64,000 bases of DNA from Chryseobacterium mulctrae (GTDB lineage Bacteria; Bacteroidota; Bacteroidia; Flavobacteriales; Weeksellaceae): the NCBI RefSeq assembly GCF_006175945.1, contig NZ_VAJL01000001.1, positions 62,001 to 126,000 on the forward strand, written 5' to 3'. The notes beneath the pieces were generated by a model, which did no database searches, was not told the origin of the DNA, and saw only the letters and a list, made by a program, of their open reading frames with translations. Shown here one piece after another: positions 54,117-63,917 of the stretch (the first letter of the stretch is position 1; each line of letters starts with the position of its first letter). Made by a program: the position numbers and the translations under genes.

Positions 54117-56681
54117 TTACTTGTTTAAAGCCTCTTTAATACGGATGATTAAGTCAGCATAATGAGCCTTAGAGGCATCATCTCCTTTGTTTTTACTTTT
54201 ATTCAATAAATTCAACACTTTCTGAAGCTCTGCTCTTTTGTAAGTAGTAACTTCAGACACTCTTTTCATAGATGAATAATTGATATTCCTAAGACTTTGA
54301 GCTTCTTCCTGGAAATTACAGATCATCGGAATATTCAACGTTTTATCTGTTTTAATTGCTTTCACAGCAGTTTTTTCAAATAATTTGTTCACTGAAACGA
54401 TCAAGGCATCCACATAGTTTTTCTGCGTCATTTTTTCAAGGATTGTCAAGCTTCCTTTTTTATTGAAAATTGAACCTCTTACCTGATCAAATAAATTCTC
54501 AACAGTATAAATTTCTTCTTTAGAACCAGCAACTTCATGTTTCAATTCATTTTCCAGCATTCTCAACAAACGGTCATCCATAAATAATGAATAGAGATTA
54601 CCATACTGCATTCCTCTTGCTAAATTGTAAGGAGTCTGCTCAAATGGTCCCATTGGAGAGTTTTTAACAGGATACGTTTTCTCAGTAATAGGATTGAAGA
54701 ACAACCATTTCGGAAGATTTATCGAGTTTTTAATTAAATAATCAACCGCTCTCTTCTGCGTTTCGGCAGGAACTGCTTCATAAGCTTTTTTCTTGCTTCC
54801 AAAAACAGTATTATCTAAATAAACTCCTCCTACATTTGCCATTACATGACCCGAATACAAATCCCATTGTCCGATAGCTCCTAAATACAGTTTTCCTGCA
54901 TCGGTATAGCTTTTTCCGTCTTCATAAGTCCATTTTAAAAGATTATCGATAACGATCTTTAAATTTTTCATTCCATATTCACTGGCCTTCATCGCATCAT
55001 CACCTAAATCTTCTGATTGTGAACGAGGATCAATAGTTTCTAAATAACTTTGCTGTTCACCATAAAAATAAGTTGGATCATCTTGGTGCTTTTCTATTAA
55101 ATTTCTCAACGCATTTTTCTCAGAAACCGCATCAGGATACCAACGGTAACCCCATTCAATAGCATATTTATCATACATACCGATTTTTGGAGTGATTGAG
55201 GTAACCCCATCTTCCGGTTGCGCTACATAATTGTAACGTGCATAATCCATAATCGAAGGCGCTGTACCTCCCATTCTATCTGTAAACTCTTTTGAACGTA
55301 AAGATTCTACAGGGAAAGCAAATGAAGAACCCATATTATGTTTCAAACCAAATGTATGACCTACTTCATGAGAAGAAACAAAACGAATTGCTTCACCCAT
55401 ATGCTCATCACTAAACACATTTCCTCTTGCTTTTGGGTCAATTGGCCCGGTCTGAATTCTCATCCATTCCTGAAGGGAGGTCATTACATTATGCCACCAG
55501 ATAATATCAGATTCAATGATCTCACCACTTCTGGGATCGACAACCGAAGGTCCCATCGCATTAGATTTTGGTGAAGCTGCATAGGTAATCACCGAATATC
55601 TTACATCATCAATATCAAAATCGGTATCATTTTCATCCGGCATTTTTGCGATAACGGCATTTTTAAAACCTGCCTTTTCGAAAGCAACCTGCCAATCATA
55701 AACTCCTGCTATAATTTTTTCACGCCATTGAATGGGTGTCGCGGGATCAATATAATAAACGATAGGCTTTTTAGGCTCTACCAATTCTCCTCTCAGATAC
55801 TTTTCTTTGTCTTCATCTTTAGGTTCCAAACGCCATCTTGTAATAAAACGTTTTTCATCCATTCTCTGTTGACGGTCATTAAAAGCCCAATGTCTTTCAC
55901 TGAAAAAACCAACTCTAGGATCATCGGTTCTGGAATTCATCGGCACTTTAGAAAGCAATACAATATTGCTCGTCACACCCAATGTCACAGGCAGATCTAC
56001 CCCTCCTTCATTCACCGAAGTGGTCAGTTGAGATTTAACCACAAGATTTTTAGGGAATGTTTTTACATTTTCAATATAAGAAAGGTTTGATTTTACCGAT
56101 CCTCCAAGACCAACATTCGCCAAAACATCATTAAAACTTTTTTGGTTTCCGTCAAAAACTTTATTTACTTTGATCGCCACCGAAGTAGAGTCAGCATTTT
56201 GTGCTTCAATATCAAAAACTTCAATAACAGATTCTGAAAAATTATCTTTTACAGATCTTGTGATTACATCATTTTTGGGAGATGACACTTGCGGAACCAC
56301 CGTTTTAACCCATATTTTTTTGGCAACACGATCACGGTGAAAAGAAATTACCTTATTTTCATAATTCATTCCCTTGTTTAATCCTGCTTCATTCACTTGC
56401 ATCGGAACTTGCGATAGTTTATTCACAACCAAAAACTGGCGTCCGATTAAACTGTCAGGAATTTCAAAATAAATATCTGTTTTTACCTGGATCGTATTAA
56501 AAAGTCCCTTTTTATAAGTCCCTTTTTTGATCAGTTCATCAATTTTTTTGGTTTTTTTTGAGGAAGTATCTGTTTTAGCAGATTTCTCTTTGTCGGTTTT
56601 TACAGTATCTTTTTTCTGTGCAAAAGCTGCCGGAGAGGCTAAACTAAGCCCCAGATACAGCGCAAGCCTGTAATTCTTCAT
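54117..56681 (-). CDS. Zinc-dependent metalloprotease (DUF5117/DUF5118 type), exported
   Basis: 854 aa from the ATG at 56681, which gives a proper signal peptide (MKNYRLALYLGLSLASPAAF); an upstream ATG would add 14 residues. The metal site HEVGHTFGLKHN is a gluzincin/metzincin-type HExxHxxGxxH motif, and the family segment MGPSVVDPRSGEIIESDIIW precedes it. It probably degrades proteins in the periplasm or at the surface to feed the SusCD pair that follows 6 bp downstream. The long N-terminal half is the DUF5118/DUF5117 part. Confidence 0.9.
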   Translation of the reverse strand: MKNYRLALYLGLSLASPAAFAQKKDTVKTDKEKSAKTDTSSKKTKKIDELIKKGTYKKGLFNTIQVKTDIYFEIPDSLIGRQFLVVNKLSQVPMQVNEAGLNKGMNYENKVISFHRDRVAKKIWVKTVVPQVSSPKNDVITRSVKDNFSESVIEVFDIEAQNADSTSVAIKVNKVFDGNQKSFNDVLANVGLGGSVKSNLSYIENVKTFPKNLVVKSQLTTSVNEGGVDLPVTLGVTSNIVLLSKVPMNSRTDDPRVGFFSERHWAFNDRQQRMDEKRFITRWRLEPKDEDKEKYLRGELVEPKKPIVYYIDPATPIQWREKIIAGVYDWQVAFEKAGFKNAVIAKMPDENDTDFDIDDVRYSVITYAASPKSNAMGPSVVDPRSGEIIESDIIWWHNVMTSLQEWMRIQTGPIDPKARGNVFSDEHMGEAIRFVSSHEVGHTFGLKHNMGSSFAFPVESLRSKEFTDRMGGTAPSIMDYARYNYVAQPEDGVTSITPKIGMYDKYAIEWGYRWYPDAVSEKNALRNLIEKHQDDPTYFYGEQQSYLETIDPRSQSEDLGDDAMKASEYGMKNLKIVIDNLLKWTYEDGKSYTDAGKLYLGAIGQWDLYSGHVMANVGGVYLDNTVFGSKKKAYEAVPAETQKRAVDYLIKNSINLPKWLFFNPITEKTYPVKNSPMGPFEQTPYNLARGMQYGNLYSLFMDDRLLRMLENELKHEVAGSKEEIYTVENLFDQVRGSIFNKKGSLTILEKMTQKNYVDALIVSVNKLFEKTAVKAIKTDKTLNIPMICNFQEEAQSLRNINYSSMKRVSEVTTYKRAELQKVLNLLNKSKNKGDDASKAHYADLIIRIKEALNK

Positions 56682-56802
56682 TAAAATAGTACATTTCATG
56701 CCCTCTAGGTTTTCAGTAGGCAAAAATATAACCTACAAAACTACATCTATATTAATAGGGAGTGAAAGGGTGAATTATGGGAGTGAATGGATTTTTAAAC
56801 TT

Positions 56803-58386
56803 TTAATCCATTACTGGTAAGAAGCAGATAAAATATCCATCTTTAATAGATATATCAAGATTATTATTCTTAAAATACCCATAAATCTTATTTAAATAAT
56901 CTAATCCGAATTTTTCGCTTTGTACTTCTTCCGTCTTAGGTTGCCAAGTATTTTTCACAATAACTCCACCTTTTTCAACGGTAATAATAATGGCTAAAGG
57001 ATTATCTATGGTTGCAATATTATGTTTTATAGCATTCTCTGCAACAAGCTGTAGCGATAAATAAGGAATTCGTTTTTCTAAACTTTCTTCGTGATTGATA
57101 ATCAATTCAAAACTAATTTCTTCGTCGAACCTGCTTTTCAGAAGATCCATATATTGTTTAATAAAACTTATTTCCTGCGCCACAGGAACCAGATTTTCTT
57201 TCGGTGGTACAATAAGATATCGGTAAATCTTTGAAAGATTCATTGTAAACTTCTGTGCATTTTCTCTATTAAGACCAATCAACATGTAAAGAGAATTCAG
57301 TGAATTGAAAAGAAAATGCGGATTGATATTATTTTTAAGCTGCTGAAGCTGGTTTAACGCTTCTTCCCTGTGCATTTTTTCATTCTCAACAAGAAGCAGG
57401 TTTTTTTCAGACTGTATTTTTTCTTTCTCCTGAAACGCCATATTGGTCGCTCTGTAAAACAAAATAAATACCGTCACAATAAGAAGTAAAGCCGCCAGAA
57501 AAATATAAACAGTGTATCTTTTTGTTTGATTTACACTTTCATCGATCAGAAAACTCACATAATTAACTGCTGCATATCCTTCAAAATTATCAGTCTTTAA
57601 AGGCTTTATAAATCGGATAACTTCTACATCAAGATATTCTGAAATGGTATTCCTTTCGGTATATCTTAATTCGGTTTTGCTGGTTAAGGTATCTTGTGGC
57701 TGAATATCTGTGAAATCAAAAATATTTTTTCCTAAAAACTTTTTATCAGGATGCGTGATACAAATTCCCTCTTTTGAAAAAACATGAGTATACGTATTCG
57801 GAGACTGATCTATCGTTGCAAAATACTGATGAAGATTATCAAGACTTACTGCAGAACCGTAATACAGCATATCTTTATTTGCCTGTATCAAAGAATCGTA
57901 GCTTAACCAATAAATACTGTCGTTATGACTAATGATGTAATTATTAAAATTACCGGGTCCATTATTTTTTATTTTGGTATACTTTTCTACCTTTTCATCT
58001 TTTTTGAGAACATCCGATAAAAGATCTTTATTGCCAGATTCTCCTGAAACACCGTTATAGTAATAATACCAACTGTACGGAACGAGCTTTCGTCTTTTAT
58101 TTAAACTATTTAAAACCGAAGAATAATCTTTATAATTTTTCAGACCATCTTTCTGAATCAAAGCACGCAGCAAATACTGATAATCTTCGATGTTTCTAAA
58201 TTCTTTTTCTACCGTTTCATATTTCCTCAAAAAAGTTTTTCTGGCAAAATCTTCATTATTTTTTCGGCTGTCTTGAGTGATAAGAAGACTAAGAACAGCA
58301 AAAGCCACCGCCGCAATAAAACAAGCAGATAAAGCCGCAATAAAAACGGATCTTTGGGTAAGTGCATGTTTAAAATTAATCTTCAA
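56803..58386 (-). CDS. LytS/YehU-type membrane sensor histidine kinase
   Basis: 527 aa: helix about 13-35, a large extracytoplasmic domain about 40-290 (probably cache-like), helix about 292-312, a short coiled coil, then the His_kinase domain with the phosphorylated His in NNINPHFLFNSLNSLYMLIG and a reduced ATPase core (LQLVAENAIKHNI, EKFGLDYLNKIYGYF). This kinase type works with LytTR regulators. The only one in the window is at 48592, at the other end of the same-strand block. Confidence 0.92.
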   Translation of the reverse strand: MKINFKHALTQRSVFIAALSACFIAAVAFAVLSLLITQDSRKNNEDFARKTFLRKYETVEKEFRNIEDYQYLLRALIQKDGLKNYKDYSSVLNSLNKRRKLVPYSWYYYYNGVSGESGNKDLLSDVLKKDEKVEKYTKIKNNGPGNFNNYIISHNDSIYWLSYDSLIQANKDMLYYGSAVSLDNLHQYFATIDQSPNTYTHVFSKEGICITHPDKKFLGKNIFDFTDIQPQDTLTSKTELRYTERNTISEYLDVEVIRFIKPLKTDNFEGYAAVNYVSFLIDESVNQTKRYTVYIFLAALLLIVTVFILFYRATNMAFQEKEKIQSEKNLLLVENEKMHREEALNQLQQLKNNINPHFLFNSLNSLYMLIGLNRENAQKFTMNLSKIYRYLIVPPKENLVPVAQEISFIKQYMDLLKSRFDEEISFELIINHEESLEKRIPYLSLQLVAENAIKHNIATIDNPLAIIITVEKGGVIVKNTWQPKTEEVQSEKFGLDYLNKIYGYFKNNNLDISIKDGYFICFLPVMD

Positions 58387-58640
58387 AACCTTCTGATTTA
58401 TTATTATTTACTTTAAAATAATTTTGTTATTAAATACGACTACAACCGATAAACTATTTTGTTTTGTTAAAAAAAAATAAAAGAAAATTTATTTGAAATT
58501 ATTCAGAAATCAGCAGCGAAGATACATAATTTTTCAAGCACAAAAAGTGAGTTTTTAATTCAAATTCTGAGAATTAGAAATCTTAAACTACTCTTTTCAA
58601 ACATAAATTTGTTCAATTAAAAGCATTATTTGCTATTAAA
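58387..58640. other. AT-rich intergenic region
   Basis: About 250 bases upstream of the LytS-type kinase gene. No gene or RNA was seen. It should contain the promoter of the protease/SusCD block, but no clear TTG/TAnnTTTG pair could be placed. Confidence 0.35.
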
Positions 58641-58691
58641 ACATAAAATAAAAGGAACCGAATAATTTATTCAGTTCCTTTTATTTTATGT
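58641..58691. terminator. Long-stem terminator
   Basis: An 18-bp perfect inverted repeat, ACATAAAATAAAAGGAAC (58641-58658) with its complement (58674-58691), around a 15-base loop that can pair further. It ends the gene at 58719 on the minus strand. Confidence 0.8.
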
Positions 58692-58718
58692 GACGAAATT
58701 TATTTATCATTACGATTT

Positions 58719-59105
58719 TTAATGAAAATTGTAAGACAAACGGTAAACATCTCTGAAGTAAATTTCAGTTTCTGAAACTTCTTCGTATTTAGGCATTTGG
58801 GTGGGAGATTCCGAGAAAGTTATGCTTTTGATTACGGCTGGTAATTTTTTCGCTTTTTTCTTGCATCCACAATATTGAAGATCATTTTTCTGATGCTCTT
58901 TTAGCTGAAGAATTTTTACTTCAGTGTATTCAAGTTGTTCAGCTTTATTAAAACTGGACTGGTTGAAAGTAAAATAAGGCTCACCATGATAAAAATAGTG
59001 ATCTACAATTTCCTGATTATTTTTCTGAGACGAGTCGGCGTAGGTTGAAGCATGATATCCGCTACATTTTTGGCAAAAAGCCACCTTGATAAAAATCTGT
59101 TCCAT
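58719..59105 (-). CDS. Hypothetical 128-aa protein with Cys pairs
   Basis: A soluble protein, MEQIFIKVAFCQKCSGYHAS, with Cys-x-x-Cys near the N-terminus (FCQKCSGYH) and a second close pair YCGCKKKAKK, possibly a zinc site. I do not recognise a family. It has its own terminator and is separated from its neighbours, so it is probably transcribed alone. Confidence 0.6.
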   Translation of the reverse strand: MEQIFIKVAFCQKCSGYHASTYADSSQKNNQEIVDHYFYHGEPYFTFNQSSFNKAEQLEYTEVKILQLKEHQKNDLQYCGCKKKAKKLPAVIKSITFSESPTQMPKYEEVSETEIYFRDVYRLSYNFH

Positions 59106-59226
59106 ACGTTAATTTTGCTATGGATTGTATAACAGATAGCATGCCATAATCGTCTGTGAAAACTAAATTATTTGTTTTTTACATTTTTTCATGTGCAATA
59201 AAGCTGTAAAAATCAGTAATGTAAAA

Positions 59227-59412
59227 TTAGCTCTCGTCTTTCGTATTTTTCACAAGACTTATCCCGGAGAAAAAGAAGATGAGTCCAATAACACCGGCAA
59301 CGGCAAGTGTTGTGTAAGCGGTACTTTTATTAATTAATTCATACCCTGTATAAATTAAACCAACAATTCCTAATACTGTAAGAATAGTTCCGAAAATTCT
59401 TTTAATGTTCAT
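59227..59412 (-). CDS. Small two-helix membrane protein, 61 aa
   Basis: MNIKRIFGTILTVLGIVGLI begins a protein with two hydrophobic helices (about 5-24 and 33-52) and a charged tail (KNTKDES). It resembles DUF3185-like tiny membrane proteins, but I cannot assign it firmly. Such proteins often accompany envelope stress genes in this group. Confidence 0.65.
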   Translation of the reverse strand: MNIKRIFGTILTVLGIVGLIYTGYELINKSTAYTTLAVAGVIGLIFFFSGISLVKNTKDES

Positions 59413-59605
59413 GATAATATTATTTTAATGACAATAATCAAGATATGTGCCTTAAAATATTTTGAAAACACAAAAACATTATTTCCCGCTGAAACTAACT
59501 ATTTTTAATTGTACAAAATAAATTTTCAACAGGATTATGTAGAAATAAAAAATTCTATTATTTGGAACATGTTTTGTTTATTGTTGATTATAACACATTT
59601 ACAAA

Positions 59606-62092
59606 ATGATGGAAAAAAAACTTTTAAAAAAGAGAACACCAAGAAGAAGAGTAATTCTTTGGACTTTCATTGGATTTGTGACATTATTAGCCATATTTCC
59701 ATTTGCATTAGATTTTTATCTGCAAAAAAAACTTCCAGACCTCATCAATGAAAAAACACCATACAAAGTGGTGCTTAAAGATTTTAATTTAAGTTTACTG
59801 AAAGGTAATCTTACTGTCAACAATCTCGAAATCACCACAAAAAACCTTAAAGATCAACACATTACCCAAATCAATGGAAAGATAAAAAATCTTAATATAA
59901 CAGATGTAAGTATTTGGAAAGCTGTTTTCAGCAAGACATATCACGCAGATCAATTTACACTTACTGATTCTGATATTAAAATAAAGCTTGCCGCTTTGAA
60001 GAAAGACCAAAAGCCGAGCAATAAAAAAATTGATCTTCATATCAACAATATTGCATTGCATAACGTAAATGCGGATGTTGAAAACGGTCTTGGCAAAACG
60101 GTTTTTAAAGGACAACGCATCAATGTAAATCTAAAAGATATTAAACAAAGTGCCAACAGAAATAAAATACCGATTGCATTTTCAGAATTTAAAATTGATG
60201 CAGAAAATGTACAGATTGGCGTTAATGAATTTTATGAAATTAATGCAAAGAAAATTGACGCCGCCAATAAAACACTGCAACTTGTTCAATTTCATTTAAA
60301 ACCGATACAGGCTGTAACACAATATAATTCTAAAAATGTTTTTGATTTTTCAACACAAAATTTGTCTGCAAAAGACTTTAACATCAGTCAGGATTCGTTG
60401 ATCGTTTCTGATATTACCTTTACCCAACCTGACCTGAAAGTATATTCTACCGGAAAAAACACTTTAGATAAGAGTAATAATTCTAAAGAAATCGACTTGA
60501 AGATTGGTTTAAAAAATATTACTTTTCAAAAAGGGAAAATCAATGTTTTTCAGGCTGATAAAGAAAAAACGGCTTCAGTTGAAAATTTTAATTTTAAGAT
60601 GAGTGATATCGTCTTCGACAAGAATACCGTTAAGGAAAAAATCCCTTTCCGCTTTACGAAACATGATATCGAAGCTGAGAATATTTACTTTAAGGCAGAT
60701 CAGTTGCAGGCTGTGAAAATTAAAAGTATTGCTTCTCGCAATGCCAATATTACTATTGACGGTTTTCAGGTTTTAGCATTGGGAAAAAGCAGTACAAAAG
60801 ATGTATTTTCCGTAAGCACAGATCAGATTAAAATTTTAAATAACAAAAGCAGATATATCGGTCAGAAACTCGATATAAAACTTGATGGAATAGAAGTAAA
60901 TAATCCATCAGTACAGATTACATCGGCAACAAAAAATAAGAAAAAAAATCAAAAAGCTACTACTCCTCCACCTTTTACTGCTCATATTGGTTTTATCCGA
61001 ATCAATAACGGGAAAGTTTCTCAAAAGAAACAAAATGTAGAAAAACTTGCCGTTGGAAAAATCGATCTTAAAGTGGATAAGATATTTAGCAATACTGAAC
61101 TCTTCAAAAAAGATATTCCTTTCAAAACAGAAAAAAATTATGTTGATGCCAAGAATATTCGTCTTGATGCAGGCAAATATTATTATCTGAAAGTCGCAGA
61201 AATAAAAAGTACAGGAAAAAATACGGACATCAGTGAATTCAATTATCTTCCAAAATATTCAAGGGCAGGCTTCAGTAAAGTAATTGCTAAAGAGAGTGAT
61301 CTGTATACCATTAAAGTAAAAAAGATCAACATCAAAGATCATAATACACAATTGGGTAAAAACAGCAGTATTGATCTCAGCAAAATAAGCATTGATGGTC
61401 TACATTGCAATATTTATCATGATCTCGCTCCGCCTGATGATATTGCGGTAAGATATCTTTTCAGTAAGAAATTACGTGATGTGAAAATTCCATTATTCAT
61501 CAAAGAAATATCTATTAAAAACTCAGATTTAGAATATGAAGAAGATGCCGAAAAAAGCAACATTCCGGGGAAACTGACATTTAATAATTTCCAGGCACTG
61601 ATTACGAATGTAAATAATGCTAAAATAAAAGGGCGACCTACTGTTATCAATACTGATGCATCTTTTGATTTTTACGGAAAAGCAGAAACTAAGGTCAACT
61701 GGAAATTTGATGTTAAAGATCTCGCCGATAAGTTCACCATTAAAGGAGACGTACAGAAGCTTTCTGCCGATAATGTCAATCTGTTTGTGCGTCCGTATTT
61801 AAATATTACTTTGGATGGAAATATTGACTATTTAAAATTCGATTATTACGGATCTCAAGATGGTATTGCTGGGAAGTTTTATTTCAAATACAATGACATG
61901 TACGTAAACTTCCTGAATAAAAAAGGAAAAGAAAGGAAATTCTTAAATACGATTGCCAATTGGTTTGTGAAAAATGAATCTAAAGGAGAACCGGGGCATG
62001 TTGTTATTGATAAAAAACGAGAACCTGAAAGAAGCTTTTTCAGCATGCTTTGGCAAGGAATTATGGAAGGTCTCAAGAAATATTTAATTTAA
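59606..62092 (+). CDS. AsmA/DUF748-like envelope protein, 828 aa
   Basis: One N-terminal helix (RRVILWTFIGFVTLLAIFPF, about 13-33) anchors a long periplasmic beta-rich body with recurring segments such as VVLKDFNLSLLKGNLTVNNL, typical of AsmA-like or DUF748 proteins that span the periplasm. There is no charged C-terminal tail, unlike the 963-aa relative at 7474. A role in lipid transport or outer-membrane homeostasis is plausible by family. Two adjacent ATGs (59606 and 59609) are equivalent starts. Confidence 0.8.
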   Translation: MMEKKLLKKRTPRRRVILWTFIGFVTLLAIFPFALDFYLQKKLPDLINEKTPYKVVLKDFNLSLLKGNLTVNNLEITTKNLKDQHITQINGKIKNLNITDVSIWKAVFSKTYHADQFTLTDSDIKIKLAALKKDQKPSNKKIDLHINNIALHNVNADVENGLGKTVFKGQRINVNLKDIKQSANRNKIPIAFSEFKIDAENVQIGVNEFYEINAKKIDAANKTLQLVQFHLKPIQAVTQYNSKNVFDFSTQNLSAKDFNISQDSLIVSDITFTQPDLKVYSTGKNTLDKSNNSKEIDLKIGLKNITFQKGKINVFQADKEKTASVENFNFKMSDIVFDKNTVKEKIPFRFTKHDIEAENIYFKADQLQAVKIKSIASRNANITIDGFQVLALGKSSTKDVFSVSTDQIKILNNKSRYIGQKLDIKLDGIEVNNPSVQITSATKNKKKNQKATTPPPFTAHIGFIRINNGKVSQKKQNVEKLAVGKIDLKVDKIFSNTELFKKDIPFKTEKNYVDAKNIRLDAGKYYYLKVAEIKSTGKNTDISEFNYLPKYSRAGFSKVIAKESDLYTIKVKKINIKDHNTQLGKNSSIDLSKISIDGLHCNIYHDLAPPDDIAVRYLFSKKLRDVKIPLFIKEISIKNSDLEYEEDAEKSNIPGKLTFNNFQALITNVNNAKIKGRPTVINTDASFDFYGKAETKVNWKFDVKDLADKFTIKGDVQKLSADNVNLFVRPYLNITLDGNIDYLKFDYYGSQDGIAGKFYFKYNDMYVNFLNKKGKERKFLNTIANWFVKNESKGEPGHVVIDKKREPERSFFSMLWQGIMEGLKKYLI

Positions 62093-62103
62093 TCTACTTT
62101 AAA

Positions 62104-62439
62104 TTATTCTTTTTCCGGGATTAATAATTTTCCCCAATCGTTGAGCTGCCACAGAATTTCGATCAATCTTTCGCCTATTTCGGTTAAAGAATATTCTACT
62201 CTTGGTGGCAGTTCATTGAAACTTTTTTTACTTAAAATTCCATCTTCAATCATTTCACTGAGCTGTTTGTTTAAAACACGTCTGTCGACTTTTCCAATTC
62301 CTTTTAAAAATTCGCTTGGGCGCTTTTTCCCTTCATTAATTTGCCAAACGATAGGAACTTTCCATTTTCCGCTGATCGAATTTACAGCAATTTCTAATGG
62401 ACAAATTTTATTTTCCATTGTTCTCTCCCCTGTTTTCAT
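62104..62439 (-). CDS. HxlR-family transcriptional regulator
   Basis: 111 aa with the HxlR winged-helix pattern: CPLEIAVNSISGKWKVPIVW at the start, then KRPSEFLKGIGKVDRRVLNK and the wing RVEYSLTEIGERL. The Met at 62418 (MENKICPLE) is an alternative start. Its Cys near residue 13 fits the redox or electrophile-sensing Cys seen in many members. It is divergent from the alkylation-repair pseudogene and may sense reactive compounds; a link is not shown. Confidence 0.9.
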   Translation of the reverse strand: MKTGERTMENKICPLEIAVNSISGKWKVPIVWQINEGKKRPSEFLKGIGKVDRRVLNKQLSEMIEDGILSKKSFNELPPRVEYSLTEIGERLIEILWQLNDWGKLLIPEKE

Positions 62440-62598
62440 ATTATTGACTTTTTTATCCCTATGTGCTTAAAATATGCGGTATTGCCGATATTAAAAAGCT
62501 TTCAGAGATTTGCAAAATTAATCATAATATAAGGATATAAATATATCTGATACATTTATGAGCGTAAAAGATTTAATTAAAGAAATACGACAATTATT

Positions 62599-63411
62599 AT
62601 GACAGAAGTAAAACGCAAAGGTTCTCGATCTGCAAAAGAAATTCCTAAAGAAATTTTAGACCAACTAAATCGTGGAGAAATTGAAACGGCAAATTTAGTT
62701 GAATGGCTAGCTGTCGATCAAAGGCTTTTGCTGGAAAATTTATTGAAACAATTTGACAGAACTCAATATTTACAACCAATATTAAACGATATTGAAAACC
62801 TAAAAAAGAAAACGGTAAATACTATTAACGAAGCAATTGGAACAGGACTTTTTGAGCAGTCTTTGAAAAATAATGACGCAGAAATACTGGCAATTATCAC
62901 CAATCATACCTCTGATTTAATTCGTTGTTGGGCAACATACACGATCGGGAAAAATCAAGCATTAAATATCACTCAAAAACTTGAAAAAATTCAACCATTT
63001 TCAGCTGATAAACATTTTGGGGTAAGAGAAATTTGTTGATTAGCCGTAAGATCAAGCATCGCAAAAGACTTATTAAAAAGTATTGCAATATTATCCGGTT
63101 GGACAAATCACAAAGACGAAAACGTAAGACGGTTTGCAAGCGAAGCAACACGATCGAGAGGTGTTTGGTGCGAACATATTGAAGAACTGAAACAAAACCC
63201 TGAACTGGGTTTGGTAATTTTAGACCCTATGAAATCTGACAAATCAAAATACGTGCAAGACAGTGTTGGAAACTGGCTAAACGACGCAAGTAAAACACAG
63301 CCTGAGTTTGTAAAATCAATTTGCGAAAAATGGAAGGATGAAAGCCCAACTAAAGAAACAGCTTACATTATAAAAAAAGCATTGCGGACTATTGAAAAGT
63401 TAAAGAATTAA
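62599..63411 (+). pseudogene. DNA-alkylation-repair (AlkD/HEAT-like) gene with an in-frame TGA
   Basis: The frame encodes MTEVKRKGSRSAKEIPKEIL through HFGVREIC, then TGA at 63037-63039, then LAVRSSIAKDLLKSIAILSG and on to KKALRTIEKLKN without another break: about 270 aa in all. It looks like the COG4335-type DNA alkylation repair family of HEAT-repeat glycosylases. Relatives carry a Trp at this point (the fold has a VREwaWLA-type motif), so TGG to TGA is the likely change. A 14-codon ORF upstream (62558) overlaps the start as ATGA. Confidence 0.82.
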
Positions 63412-63447
63412 TTTATAAAAAATAAATATCTCCCTTTGATTGGAATT

Positions 63448-63476
63448 TTGTAGATTAGAGTAACATTTTAGTTTTG
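63448..63476 (+). promoter_or_regulatory. Promoter of the 126-aa lipoprotein gene
   Basis: TTG at 63448-63450 and TAGTTTTG at 63469-63476 are 18 bp apart and fit TTG-N17-23-TAnnTTTG. The predicted start of transcription is near 63483, about 53 bases before the ATG. Confidence 0.6.
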
Positions 63477-63535
63477 AAAATTGATCTAAAAGCAAGATAT
63501 TAAAATAGCAACCATAATCATAAAAAACATTTAAA

Positions 63536-63916
63536 ATGAAAAAATACATATTCACTTGTTCTTTAGTTTTTATGCTGATTAGTTGTGGAGCAATTAATGG
63601 AAATTATGCCGATACAGCATTTTATGCAAAAAACACATCTGAAAAAAATATTTCTTTTGAAGCCGGAATTTTTAAAAATTCAATGTCGATGGGAAGGTAT
63701 GAAGTTAAAAATAATTTCCAGGTAAAACCGAATGACAGTATTCTAATAATCAGAACGAGCTTTAAAAAAGATTATGAAAATCCGCAGCATATGTTCCCTA
63801 CTTTCAATGTTTTTCCTCCGGAAAACGTAGAATTAAATGATGCTAAAAATCCTCAGAACTGGAAAAAATACACCAAGGAAAATCTTGTTATTTATACATT
63901 CACTTTAAACAAATAA
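63536..63916 (+). CDS. Lipoprotein of unknown function, 126 aa
   Basis: A lipoprotein signal (MKKYIFTCSLVFMLISCGAI; lipobox LISC) precedes a small beta-rich domain with no family I recognise. It ends one base before the next gene, so the two form an operon. The window ends soon after, so the rest of the operon cannot be seen. Confidence 0.7.
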   Translation: MKKYIFTCSLVFMLISCGAINGNYADTAFYAKNTSEKNISFEAGIFKNSMSMGRYEVKNNFQVKPNDSILIIRTSFKKDYENPQHMFPTFNVFPPENVELNDAKNPQNWKKYTKENLVIYTFTLNK

Positions 63917-63917
63917 A

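Noticed and set aside
63037..63039. TGA read as tryptophan or selenocysteine
   Set aside because: TGA ends other intact genes here, other Trp codons in the same gene are TGG, and no selenocysteine-type context is visible.
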